The position numbers and the translations under genes are program-made. A stretch of 64,000 bases of DNA, taken from positions 9,701,172 to 9,765,171 of the forward strand of contig NW_006921532.1 of NCBI RefSeq assembly GCF_000340215.1, written 5' to 3'. This document shows, piece by piece, positions 43,383 to 55,030 of this stretch; the first letter of the stretch is position 1; each line of letters starts with the position of its first letter. The notes beneath the pieces are model-generated. The model did not search any database, was not told the DNA's origin, and worked only from the letters and a program-made list of their open reading frames with translations. Origin of the DNA: Pseudocercospora fijiensis CIRAD86. Taxonomy: Eukaryota > Ascomycota > Dothideomycetes > Mycosphaerellales > Mycosphaerellaceae.

Positions 43383-44735
43383 GTGTTACCCCCTATTACA
43401 ATAGCCGGCTTATTACGAAACAACAACCGTACCGCCGCTAGTAGCGCTAGCAATAACAACGCTAGTAGCATAGTTCCCGCTAAAGTGCCTACTAAAGTGC
43501 CTCCTACTAAAGAGCCTGCCGGAGAGCCTATTAAAGAAGAACCTACAATTCTAGGTAATAATCTAGAATTACCTGTTAACGACATTCTTAACAATATTAT
43601 TAATCGACGATATAGCTAGCTAGCCTTTAGCCCCTAACTAGTAGGGAGACTTTAAGAAGCCACTTAAAATAGGCTTACTGCCTTATATTAAGAGTAGTAG
43701 CTAAAGGATAACCTCCTCGAGCTTCGCCGCCTTTAGGAGGCCCTAATAACTAATACCGAGGCGATAGTAGGGCCTTCTTTACTACCCGTTTTAGTCTAAA
43801 AGAAGGATACTAAACTTAAGGACTGTACCGTATTTAATAGCTCTAGTCGGAAGTAATACAATAACTACATTCGTAACTGCGAGCTTAACTAGCGCAATAT
43901 ACTAAGAGCGCTGCTAGATAACTACTTATTAGTCGTCTACGCTATGTAATACATTAATAGCGACCTAAAACGCACCTAGGATAACTACTTTGACTCCCTT
44001 ACTAATCAGACCGCTGTTTAGTAGCAAACCTATAAGACTATTATACTAGACACCCTTAGAAACCCTATACTAAGGCAGCAACACGCTTAGGACTAGTACC
44101 TTCGGGCTAAACAAAAGACTAATTAATCGGCTCGTTTATTTAAGGCCTATTTAAAAACCCTTAAAAACGACCTTCCGCCTAAGACTAATTCTATATAGAT
44201 CTCCGAGATACGCCTAAAACTTAGATAGGAGCTTATCCTCGAATTAGACCGTCGCCGTATATTCGAGCAAGCCAATCTAACGCGCATTCAATTTATAGTC
44301 GAAGTAGAAACAGCCGAACGGGCTGTTTAGCTCTAATAACGACTAGAATCGAGGATCCGACTAGCTAGTACTAACTGTAGTAACCGTAGCCGCGGAGGAA
44401 ACTAAGGTTCCTACTATAACAATAATGCTAATAATAGGAATAGTAACGACCGTAGAAGAGGCCGTAGCCGACGGCTATATAGAGGAGGCCGCGATAGGGG
44501 CCGTAGAAGGGGCTCGTATCCCTATAATACTAACCGTTCTACTAATAATAATAACAGCTACGGCAGTCTACTAACCGGGTTGAAGTGCTTTAATTGTAAT
44601 AGCACTAGCTATCTACTAGGCTAATACGACAAACCTAAGGACTAGGCCCGAATTAACCGTACTTCTACTAAACACCGAAAGTACCTCTTAGCGGCTAACG
44701 CTACCCCTATAGGCTAACCTTCGAAAAAAGAGTAA
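43383..44735 (+). pseudogene. B copy 3 gag
   Basis: Frame from 43383 (GTG; true start unresolved) to TAA 44733-44735. N-terminal Ala/Ser/Asn region with Pro-Thr-Lys-Val repeats, capsid-like middle, then an Arg/Gly/Asn-rich basic segment (about 44360-44560) and the zinc knuckle C-x2-C-x4-Y-x4-Y at 44586-44627, both His and last Cys mutated to Tyr by RIP-type changes. The frame ends two codons after the A6 run at 44724-44729; pol continues in the -1 frame. Confidence 0.85.
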
Positions 44736-47700
44736 GCGCCGTACTAACTATTAGCCTCGTACGGCATAAGACTATCGACATTGTGCTAGCTATAATACGC
44801 TCCTACCTTATATAGGACACGAAGGGCACTAACTATTAAACTAAGGTTATACTAGATCTAGGAAATTCAGTTAGTGCCCTTATTAGCTATCGCTTAGCTA
44901 AGCAATTAGACCTTCGACAACTGCCGAGGACTAACCTACTAACCCTTGCTTAGTTTAATAACGCTCGGCACTTAACCTATAGGGCCTACTATGTTCCTAT
45001 AGTTCTAAAGGACGACCTCGGAAATAAACGCCTACTAGACTTTACTACCTACGCAGTAGATATAGATAACCTATATAGGGGAGCTACTATTATTATTAGC
45101 AACCCTGTTCTTAAGTACTACGCTGTAGCTATAGACCTAGGCCTCTAGAAGTAGCGATTTAGAATCGCTAGGAAAGAGGATATTAAACACATTAATGTTA
45201 GCGAGTGCCCTAATAATATTAGGGTCCTATTTATTAGCAACCTAATACCTGCCTTAGCTAATCCGATAGCTAATCTTCTCGGTAGAGATAACGATAAACC
45301 TGTACCCCCTAATAGTATAGACCCTAATTAGCTCTCTCGTATACTAGTGCCTATTCGAGAAACCTATATTAATGTATTCAAACACTACCTAGCATCGACA
45401 TTGCCTATGTTTAAGGAGACGGATTACAAGATTAATATTATAGAGGGCAAAGAGGTTCCTTTTAGCCCCCTCTATAACCTTAGTAAGCGAGAGCTTACTA
45501 TATTGCGTAAGTACCTAGAGGAAAACCTAGCTAATAGCCGCATTCGGTATAGTAACAGCCCTACTAGTATACTAATCCTGTTTGTTCTAAAGAAGGATAG
45601 TAGCCTACGGTTATGCGTTAATTACCGTAGACTTAATGCTATTACTATTAAAGACCGCTGTCTACTTCCGCTTATTAATAAGACCCTCGATCGCCTTTCT
45701 AGGGCCCACTTTAACACTATACTAGATATTAAGGATACGTACTATCGTATCTGCATTCGCAAGGGCGACGAATAGAAGACGGCCTTCCGCACTCGCTATA
45801 GCTATTCTAAGTACTTAGTTATGCTATTTAGGCTAGCTAATGCCCCTACTATATTCTAGTCCTATATTAATCGGGCCCTATTAGGCCTATTAGATTACCT
45901 CTATATAGTTTGCCTAGATAACATCCTAGTTTATATATACTTACCTAATATTGCGGAGTACTAGGCTATAGTACGTAAGGTCCTCGACCGCCTACGAGCC
46001 TATAGACTATATTACAAGCCTTCTAAATGCACCTTCGCTACTAAGGAGGTAGCCTTCCTTAGTTTTATCGTATTAACTAATAGTATTAAGGCTAATCCTA
46101 ATCGGATTAAAACAATTACTAAATAGCCTGTTCCTACGTCTATTAAGGAGCTTTAATCGTTCCTCGGCTTCGCTAATTTCTACCGCCGCTTTATTAAGAG
46201 CTATTTACGGTATATAATACCCCTAACTAAGCTTACTAAAACCAAGGCCAACCTGTCTAGAGAATTCAAATAGACTAACAAGACACAAGCCGCTTTTAAC
46301 GGTCTAAAGAAGCGATTTACTAAAGTCCCCTTATTGTATTATTTTATACTAAGCAAGCAGATCCGTATTAAGACTAACGCTTTATAGTTCGCTATATCGG
46401 CTATTATGTTATAGCAATTAGATAAGGACAATTACTAGCACCTAATTGCCTTCTTTTTACGGAAGATAATCGATATAGAGCGTCGATACGAGACCTACGA
46501 GCAAGAGCTCCTAGCAATCGTAGAAGCCTTTAAGTATTAGCGCTACTATCTCGATAGTACTTAGTACACAATTTAGGTCTATACGGACTATAACAACCTC
46601 CGTAGAATTACGAAGGTTACTAGGGTTATAGGTCGATAGGCTAGATAGGCCGTCTACCTCGCCGGGTTCGATTTTAATATATTATATCGGCTAGGCGTAA
46701 GCAACCCTACTAATAGCCTATCGAGGCGACCTAATTACGATAGCGAGACTTAGTATATTAATTTATTGTTTCTAACCCTATAGTATAAGATTGCTATAGC
46801 CCGTATTATTAATAAGTAAGCGTAGGATAAGCGGACTTTCGGACCCCGCGGCGGTAACAAATACTATAGCGGAGTTATCGTTCTTCTAGTATACGTTAAA
46901 AGAAAGGACGTAGATCGCTCGAGCTATAATAACTCGATTAAAGATATTACTATTTATAGCGATAGCACTATAGAAGAGGTTGCAGTAGTTCTAGCTACTA
47001 GTACTATTAGATATATATAATGCGTACCTCGTTCGATAGTACGGGTACTATTAAATAACCTTATAAAGGGGGATAATTAATCGTTTATAGATAAGCTGTT
47101 ACATGCTTAGCAGAGGGACGCCTTTGCTATTAACCGTATTAATAGGCTTATAAGTAGGCGAACGACTCGATCTAGTAAGAGTAATTAGTCGATCGACGAC
47201 AAAGGTTACTTGAAGTTTAAGGGCAGATATTATGTCCCCGCTAAACAATCGATTAGATAAGAGCTTTTAATAGACCCCGTAGTGGTTCGGTTTGCGAACC
47301 ACAGAACGTATATAGTTTGGTTTCTTGGCGGTACCCCTCCGGTTTAGTTCCGGTTTGGTTTTTTACCCCGCTAGTCTAAGCCGGTTTCCGAGGAAATCCG
47401 ACTAAACTGCGACGATATGCGACGACATACGACGACCTCGGATCGGGTCCGGGGGCCCTATATTGCATTTGCATCTGTGTTTCAGGCTGTTTAGACGTGT
47501 TCCGGCGTGTTTTGGGTCGGGTTTTTGTCTGTAGCCGGCACGTGGCCGGCAAACCGGTCCGTGCACCGGTTTCTTAGCAAACCAAACTAAACTAAACCAG
47601 AATTTCGGCTTGGCAAACCAAACCAAACCAACCCGGACTACTGCGGGGTCTAGCTTTTAAAGAGGTACTATAATAGTAAGCTCGCTAGTTACTATAGTAT

Positions 47701-49012
47701 AGAGAGGTCGCACGAGTTACTATCGCGCATATACTACTAGCTAAATAGTAAGCGGCATATAAAGGAGTATATATAGACCTATATAGTATACTAGCGAGTC
47801 AAAGCACTAAAGCACTTACTATTTAGCGAGTTGTCTTTACTCCCTGTTCTAAAGAAGCCTTTTATAGAGCTTATAATAGACTTTATTATAGGCCTTCCTC
47901 CTACTAAGCGTAGAGGCAGTAAGGATGTATATAATACTATCCTTGTTATAGTAAATCGATTTACTAAAGGCGCTCGATACATCCCGGCGCGCAAGGATTA
48001 GACTGCTATTAATATAGTAGAGGCGCTATAGACTAACATCTTCTATACCTATTAGGGAACCCCTAAAGGGATCGTATCCGATCGTAGATCGATACTAATA
48101 TCTTACTATTAGAGCGAGATTTGCTTATAGCTAAGACTAAAGCATCGGCTATCGACAGCCTTCTATCTATAGACTAACGGTTAAATAGAGAGGCAGAATG
48201 CTACCCTATAGTAGTACCTACGTAGCTATATTAATAAAAACCCCGAGGATTAGGTTAACCTCCTATAGCCTACGGAATTCGTATATAACAATAGCGTGCA
48301 CTTATCTACTAAGGTTTTACTATACATAGCTATAATAGGCTAGAATACTACTATACTATAAGACCTACTATCGCTCGAGGCCGAGCGTAAGGAAAGGGAA
48401 GCGCGTTAAGTACTAGAGATACTAGTAGCTATTAAGAGGGTTCAAAAGATGCGAGAAATTCACGCTAAGATAGCTAACAAACTAGCAAAGGCCTAGGCCT
48501 ATTAGAAGGCCTACTATAACAAACACTATACGCTAATAACCTTTAAGCAGGGCGATATAGTTATACTAAGCACGAAGAACCTCCGCATCCGTAAACACCT
48601 ATTACCTAATAGCAAAACAAGGCCTAAGCTCGTACTAAGACACATTAGCCTATTCCGTATTCGAGAAGTTAAGGGCTCCTCCGCATAGGCCTATTAGTTG
48701 TAGCTTCTACCTTATTATACTATCTATAACACCTTCTATATATCCCTCCTTAAACTATACTACTAGCGTAAAGGCGATAAAGCGCCTGCTAAGTTAGAAG
48801 AAGTCTTAGCTAATAGTAAAGAGCTATAGTCTATAGAACGTATCCTAAAGCACTAGACTAGGCAAGGCAAGAAGGAGTACCTATTAAGATAGTAGGGCTA
48901 TTTACTAGAATAGGACTTATAGGAAGCTAAAAACTCCTTTAAGGACATAACCGAGTTATTAGATAAGTATTAGACTAGCGTAAAGAATAAGAAGAAGGCT
49001 AAGGGCCTATAA
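44731..49012 (+). pseudogene. B copy 3 pol (protease-RT-RNase H-integrase-chromodomain)
   Basis: One frame from the shift site to TAA 49010-49012, even across the 390-bp MITE plus duplication (a multiple of 3). Protease motif D-L-G-N-S at 44855 (usual D-T/S-G). RT about 45420-46200 with an uninterrupted stretch 45347-45775; catalytic pair Asp-Asn at 45917-45922. RNase H about 46360-46720. Integrase zinc-binding region about 47200-47760 (split by the MITE), core from about 47870 ('IDFIIGLPP'). Chromodomain 48836-48985 ('RILKH', 'GKKEYL', then 'ITELLDKY'). RIP stops throughout. Gene order and chromodomain match Ty3/gypsy chromoviruses. Confidence 0.92.
47271..47652. mobile_element. hAT-type MITE, 382 bp, little RIP damage
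   Basis: Ends TAGACCCCGTAGTGGTTCGG and, on the other strand, TAGACCCCGCAGTAGTCCGG form terminal inverted repeats with a few mismatches. Both sides carry the 8-bp target duplication GCTTTTAA (47263-47270, 47653-47660), as hAT elements make. No transposase coding. Subterminal CAAACC/GGTTTG motifs are repeated on both sides, like hAT transposase-binding sites. CpA and TpG are common here, unlike the surrounding B element, so it came in after RIP of its host, or is too short to trigger RIP. Confidence 0.93.
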
Positions 49013-50210
49013 TGTTACTAGAAAGGCCTAGGAATAATGCTACCCCCGGGGTACTATTAAGCTAACTAATTAGAGGCAAGCAATTATTAGCAAAGGATAA
49101 CAAAACTATACTACGATAACGAACGCGTAACGAGTACTAACGAGCGCACTATAACTATTAACTAATCGCCTACTCTTTTAAGGAATCTATCTCTTTACTA
49201 GCGTACCCTATAAAACCCTCCTCTTAGCGCCCCTCTTGTTTCTACGTTCTATCGAGGCCTAAGGCCTAGGCGGTCGATAGAGGCGGCGCGCGCGCGTAGG
49301 CAAATAGTGTTAGTAATAATAATAGTAACGACGGCATTATACTTATACTAAAGGGCGACACGGCCGGCGCGGCTATATTAGTAACGGTATTGCGGAGTAT
49401 ATTATTAGTCGAAGAAGGAAATCGAAAGCAAGGTAAAGTTAGCGCTAAGACGACTAGCGCCGCTATTATTAATATTACTTGCTATTATTACTACGCCTAT
49501 AGACACAACCTTACCTATACTACGAGCCTAAGGCACCTTTAATCAAAACTTTGATTAAAACTTTAAGGCTAAGTTAAAACTTTAAGCCGCCTAAAGATTA
49601 AGCGACTAATAGACTAACTAAGGGCAAAACTATAGAGCTAAGCTAGCTAGGGTCGATCTTGCGGACAATAGGTTACTCCTCGATCTTTCTAACCCTTTAA
49701 GCGAGGCGAACCTTAACTACTACACTTATAATAGCCTTTACCTATAGAAACTAGACGAGCTATATTTTTTCTAAAAAGTAAAGAATAGCCCTCGTAATAA
49801 TAAGAACAAACCCTCGGAAGCGGACAACCCTCGGAAGCGGATATTACTAGGTCTTTTAAAAGTAGACGTAAAGAACTCGATACGATATTACTTAGAACGG
49901 AGGCAGTGCTACAATACCTCGTACGTCTACCTATTATAGTAGGGAAGACGCGCTCGTATTATAATTAGTCGAAGGCCCTTAATTCTTGTAGATATATATT
50001 ACTTTATAGTTTATTATATATAGAGATAGCGTAGTTAGAGTTATATATTGTATTGTTTAGAGGTAAGGTTTAATATAGTTATATAATTAGGTAGTTAAGT
50101 GTTTAATTTAGCGCGGGCTAAGTAGCTTATTAGACTTGCTAAGTCGACGGCAATAGAGGTCGTAGACTGTAGATAGGCTACGAGGGCGCGGCCTTTAGAA
50201 GGGAAGCATA
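49013..50210. other. 3' non-pol region of B copy 3
   Basis: About 1.2 kb. A plus-strand frame at about 49230-49560 stays open apart from two RIP-type TAG codons: Arg/Ala-rich, an Asn/Ser run, 'ILILKGDTAGAAILVTVLRSILLVEEGN', ending at a TAA before a twofold AAAACTTTRA repeat. The same reading is seen on the minus strand of outer B. This may be a small accessory protein or a spacer with low stop content. The Helitron insertion site of inner B corresponds to about 49555. Purine tract AGAAGGGAAG precedes the LTR. Confidence 0.55.
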
Positions 50211-50406
50211 TATTAGGGCTAAAGAGGCTATACGTAATTAGTATGTAACTAGGCTAAGTAAAGCTAGGGTCTTAGTGCCTTAGGCAGGGCTTAGCGCTTA
50301 GCAATAGGCTAACTTGCCTGCCTTCCTCCCTCTCCTCCTAGCTTCTTATCGAATACTACCTATACCTACTACTACCCTATCTACCTGCTAATATACCCTT
50401 CTTATA
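50211..50406 (+). repeat. 3' LTR of B copy 3
   Basis: 196 bp, same ends as 42930-43125, five transition differences. Followed by CGTAA. Confidence 0.94.
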
Positions 50407-51500
50407 CGTAACTGCCCGATTTGTATTAGCTCTAGCTAGATTAGGCCTAGCGGCTAGGTAGAAGGCTTCTAGAAGCCCGATAAGAGCTAATAGAAGGCGG
50501 CCCTTACCGTTCCCGCTACGCTAAGCTAGGCTAATCTAAAGATTAGTAACTACTTACTAAATTTCTTATACTAACTATATTCGAAGCATTATTAGTTGTT
50601 ACCCTAATAACGTTCTTAATACTAATATCGTCGAGCACTCGTATTATAGCGTCCGCTAGGTTCTTAGAGGTATATCGATTGTCCTCGAAATCCTCGGATT
50701 TAACGAAAGCGGCGCCTTTCGAAGTAATAGTAAGATAGTTAATAATCGACTCGCCGCGAGGATTAGTCTAGCTGTTAGTTACTAATATAATACGACCGCC
50801 TCTTCTTCGCTAATCCTCGATCTTAGCCTTAAGGGTTTCGTACTTAGTATCGAGTAGGTCGCCTATTATTTCCTTCCGACTTAGTAGTATAAAAGTAGGA
50901 GCTAGTATTCGTATAAATTCTCGGAAAGTAGGGTAGTTAGTTATAAAGAGGGATAAACTAGCTAAATATACCTACTTAGCGTACGCCTTAATAGCAACTC
51001 GATAGTAAGCCGCTAACATCTACTAGATACCTAGTCCTTATATTGCTTAAATATATAATAGACGAGGAGTTGCTATATAAGAAGGCTCGCTATTAAGACG
51101 ATAAGGCTAGAAGGCCTTTATTAATCGTTAAGGCAACTTCTTATATACTCGAAGGTACTTTTTAACTCGCCGCTTCTTATTCGAGACCTATTAACTATTA
51201 CAATACTTATAAGTAATAATAGGGTACCTCTAACTAAGAGTATTATACTTACGATTAACCTCTAGCTAATAAGCTGCTTCCTTAACCCTCCGCTTTAACC
51301 GCCTCGCTCTCGTCTTCTTCGATAGACTTCTAATAGAGCTACTACTACCTTAAGTCGAATTAGCTATTATAGAAGACAATAGTTAGATAATTAGGCGATA
51401 ACTAAAGAGCTAGAATAGCGAGAATAGTAATAACTAAAGAGCTACAATCTATAGAAGAATAGGTCTATATTAATAGCTTTTATACGCCGAGAAACTAGCT
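50407..51500 (-). pseudogene. hAT transposase, N-terminal part (RIP-degraded)
   Basis: Minus-strand coding remnant continuing into 42929. A BED-type zinc finger is suggested at about 51300-51170 ('YKYCN' and 'KKYLRVYKK', where Tyr stands at the expected Cys and His sites). The DUF659-like/catalytic region follows at about 50990-50560 ('LLDTKYETLKAKI', 'NPRGESIINYLTITSKGAAFV', 'IRVTTNNASNIV'), with Asn where a catalytic Asp of the TDNA motif is expected. Stops are TAG/TAA. Exact 5' end not found. Confidence 0.72.
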
Positions 51501-52140
51501 TCCCTTACTGCTATAATTATCCTAATACCGGCGGTATCCTTATCTACTAATTTCTTCTATAATCTATACTTAAATATAGTCGTTCTATATACTAGAAGTA
51601 TCCTTAGACCGCCTATTAATTAGGTGCGTCGTTTACTAATCGCTAAGGGTTAGAAATTGCTAGATACTAAGGGAACCTCTTCGAATACTTACTAACCTCC
51701 GAGCATACTATATATTCGAGAGAGCCTAGTTAACTATACCGGAATAGGCATAGCGCCAGCTAAGAAGTAATGTCTATCTACCTCCTAATAGGCTTATAGA
51801 TAAAGAATCGCGATAGAAGGTAGGCTACTAGGTTGGCTAGGTAGGTGCACGGCTAGGCATCAATTTAGGCACTCTAAGGGTTCTTCCTCCTATAAGCCTA
51901 AGAACAAACCGTCGCAAATAGCTAGCTTTTGCCCTCCCCTACGACAATACGACAACACTACACTGTCGCAATATACCGAACACTTAGAGGCCCTTCTACG
52001 CGCTAAGTTCTCGGCCCTCCGATATTCTATACTAAAAATCCATCGCGCTACTGCCGCTATCTTGCCCCGAAGGGCAAGCTCAAAAATGTAAAAGTTCGGG
52101 CAAGTTGTCGCAGCAGACCAAAAATATATCCTATAGCGTT
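51501..52140. other. Right end of transposon block 2
   Basis: RIP-like sequence upstream of the hAT coding part, becoming less biased after about 51830. A perfect CTTGCCC-CGAA-GGGCAAG palindrome lies near 52063-52080 and the related TTCGGGCAA occurs again near 52104 and 52265, possibly ends of a short element. No gene seen. Confidence 0.5.
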
Positions 52141-53918
52141 AGGATTAGCGAGTATTTTGTATAGAAGCGATTCTAGATCGTACTATAACGCACAGCCATC
52201 TTATATATTATATAATACCAAAATGCATAGTTGTAGAGATATAGCTAAAAAGCATGTTTTTTTGTTCGGGCAATTGTATACAGGTAGAACGGTTTGTCTT
52301 CAGGCGCTCCGCTGCACCTTCTACCTGTCTATATCCGGTCTAGTCTTATCACGTAGCTGATACAATACTCGGAGCGCCTGAGAGGAGGTAGATGTCCATA
52401 GTGGAATCTCGAACACCCGCAGTGAACACGTAGATCCGTAAGTTTAATTAGTTTTGTGGCTCGTGGATGGACATCTCTACGCGGCAGTGGAGCGCGCCTG
52501 TGCCACGAGAAATTCCCTTTCAGTCCGCTCCGGGCCACGGTGATTTGACTCGCACCAGAATAGTGCGAGCGGCGAGGCTCCTGATTAGATGCTTGGCAGA
52601 GGCCGAAGAGCAAGCAGTGAAGGAACAACAACAACAGTCAAAGCGTGCGCCGTGCGGTCCTACGCTCGTTGCCCGGCGGATGCCTTGCTCTAGATAAAAC
52701 TTCCGCGAGCATTTCATGTGTTCTGCTGGGATTCCTTGTCCTGGACAATCCTGGATTTCATGGTTCGTAACAAATCAGAAATCTCAGATTCTACGGGCCG
52801 CTGGGATCCACTTTCACGCCGATGCGTCCAGACGCTGTACTCGGAGAGGGGATGTTTCATTTGATTCTTGACAGGCGCAAGGCCCAGCAGCAGCAGGGAG
52901 CACTCCCGTCATTATTCGGAATCGAGCCGGCGAACGCCAATCGCCAACATCCACGCGACTTTTCTGCGGAGAGTAGTAGTGGGGAGAAGCGAGAGACCGC
53001 TGCAGGAACCGTTAATCGCTGAAGATCCCGACGCCTTTCCTGTAACTCGTTGGTCGTTGTTCGACTCCTGTGCTCCCTCGCACGCGGGCATGATTTGCGC
53101 GCTGCTGTGGTGTGGCCTGACGGACGTCCCTGGCGGCGCGCGCATTGCAGACCGCTGTCGAATGCGAAAACTTTTGCTTCCAAGGAAAAAGTATTGAGTA
53201 GCGCGTGCGCGGCGCGCCATGAGATCATGCCGACATGAAGGCGAGTGGTTGAAAACCGTTAGCATCCGGGGCGAGAACGGGAACGGACTAGCGCGGCGGG
53301 TGGAGATGAGACTGCGCGAGCCAAACGGTGATTGGGTTAGCACTATCCCGGTAACATTGGCCGCACAGACACGGTTGTGAAACCAATTTGGGCGGCTCTC
53401 ATATACAGCACTGCTTGTCCGCCGCGCGCTACTCTGAACGCCTGCTCCGCCGCCCTCTCTCACGCCTGATCTTCACCATCGCCGGTGACGCTGCCGACCA
53501 CCCACACTCTTTTGAATCGGCCTCCGCCATACGCTCATTTGCACCATACAACAACACTCACTTGAACGTCTAGACGACGTGTCACACGCTCGTGCAGCTT
53601 CAACGACAGTCCTTCTCGTGCTTTCGCCGTTAGATTTCCAGCGCAGACCAGCATATTCCATTGGACCTGGAGTCAAACGAGACAGTATCAGCCATCGCCT
53701 AGAAGTCGACAAGTCTCGCAGCAGAAGTCTCAATCAACACATCGTCTTGGCTCACGCAACGACTTGTGTTTGATCGGCAAACATCATCGCTATCGACGAC
53801 ATCCATCATCAAAACGATCGACGTCAACGGAAACAATCGAGCATTCCGGCTTTTCGTCATCTTGCATCGATTCCAGATCTTCCAAGAGTACCAGCTGCCC
53901 GGATAGACTCATTCCATC
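52141..53918. other. Long intergenic region before the GPI protein gene
   Basis: Normal GC, no recognisable protein. Near the block edge there is an inverted pair CAGGCGCTCCG (52301-52311) and CGGAGCGCCTG (52370-52380), with a second pair CAGGTAGA/TCTACCTG overlapping it. The longest open frames (for example minus strand 53463-52912) are Arg/Ser-rich and show no domain. The last ~350 bp are CA/TC-rich and look like the promoter and 5' UTR of the gene at 53919. Confidence 0.6.
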
Positions 53919-54326
53919 ATGCGATTCTTGGAGTTTTCGGCGCTCGCCGCCGGTCTCGTCGCTGCTGTTCCCCATGAGGTCCAGCCATATGGTGCAATGA
54001 CCACCAGCGCACCAGTGACGTCCGCAACGACGACCCAATACACCACGGTAACGGTGTTCCGTGTGGCGACGACCATTACAGCGACACGCAACGGCACCAT
54101 GGCGACATACGAGAGCACGAGCACTGAAACCTCACCACTCGCCGCAGCGACAGCTCCGTACCGCACAGGTGCATTGTACGGCTACGGCAACAGCACAGCA
54201 GTCGGTACTGGCGCGTTACCGAGCGCGACTTACTCAGGCCCTGCCTCAACTGGCGCTGCCGGCAAGTTGAACGTCCAGGCTTTCGGCCTGGCCGCTGCTG
54301 TCGGCGTCATTGGACTTCTTGTCTGA
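53919..54326 (+). CDS. Small Ser/Thr-rich GPI-anchored cell-wall protein, 135 aa
   Basis: The N-terminus is a signal peptide (about residues 1-16, ending V-A-A-V-P). The middle is rich in Thr, Ser, Ala, Tyr and Gly with two N-x-S/T sites (N-G-T and N-S-T), typical of O-mannosylated wall proteins. The C-terminus (about 112-135) has small residues G-A-A-G, a short spacer and a hydrophobic tail ending G-L-L-V without charge, the pattern for GPI anchor attachment. No catalytic domain. It probably sits in the plasma membrane or is cross-linked to wall glucan. Single exon; start context (ATCATGCG) and the TC-rich leader fit. Specific role unknown. Confidence 0.82.
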   Translation: MRFLEFSALAAGLVAAVPHEVQPYGAMTTSAPVTSATTTQYTTVTVFRVATTITATRNGTMATYESTSTETSPLAAATAPYRTGALYGYGNSTAVGTGALPSATYSGPASTGAAGKLNVQAFGLAAAVGVIGLLV

Positions 54327-55030
54327 TCTTGTTGAGCATAACAAAATATCACTTGATATGGTTTCTTGCATGAATCTGAATTGGCGACGATTTCGATTTC
54401 ATTGCCCTCTTTGGCAGCTTGCCGCATTCCGATGTTGTTACGAGATTACGTGTGACGGGAGCGAATAGCTGTTGATTCTTTCTGTTTGGCCACCTTGGGC
54501 AAGCGAGATCACCAACATGGACCGCCGTTGTGTTTTTGGAGCGCTGATCGACGACGAAGAGATACCACCATGTTTTTGATTGTTTTTGCGAGTTCTTGTG
54601 TGTAGTTTCAACCTATTAGGTCAGACAAGAGAAATTCGGAAAGGTGCTTACTAGTACTATGAACACTCCATGTCTCAATCCAAAGCTACCCGTAGTCCTC
54701 GTATCCATCTCGGTCTTGTGGATTCGTGAATGGATTTCGCGCAGCACCTTTACACAGGACATGATGAAGTGAAGTGGGAATATGGAGTATAGACTCGAGG
54801 AGGATCAGCAGCCGGTGATGGAACGGCACGGCGTGGTCGTGGGGCAAGTGACGTGCAGTCCTGCAGCGCACACGAATCTAATCCACTATCGACAACAACG
54901 CACGAATAAGTCCTTGCTTCTTGACAACCACGTACGGCGCTGCACATGTCGCACCAGATCGACTCTGACTCGAGAAAATCTCCGAATCACGCCATCCATT
55001 ATTGTACGCGGAAAATAATCTCGAATCACG
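54327..55030. other. Intergenic, 704 bp
   Basis: 3' flank of the GPI protein gene and promoter of HBS1, same orientation. Both-strand short frames show nothing conserved. No RNA gene recognised. Confidence 0.6.

Larger units (their letters stand above)
42930..50406 (+). mobile_element. Complete B-family Ty3/gypsy element inserted in hAT
   Basis: 7,477 bp with two 196-bp LTRs and the target duplication CGTAA (42925-42929, 50407-50411). It is the third and best copy of B here, with gag and pol each in one frame without net indel. LTRs differ by five transitions. It contains a MITE at 47271-47652. This copy defines the empty site for the Helitron and the normal gag for the other copies. Confidence 0.95.

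Noticed and set aside
47402..47626. Minus-strand open frame of 74 codons inside the MITE
   Set aside because: Low-complexity translation of subterminal repeats; MITEs of this size are non-coding.
52912..53463. Minus-strand frame of 183 codons in the intergenic region
   Set aside because: Arg/Ser-rich with no domain or gene-like context, and several overlapping frames on the other strand are equally long.
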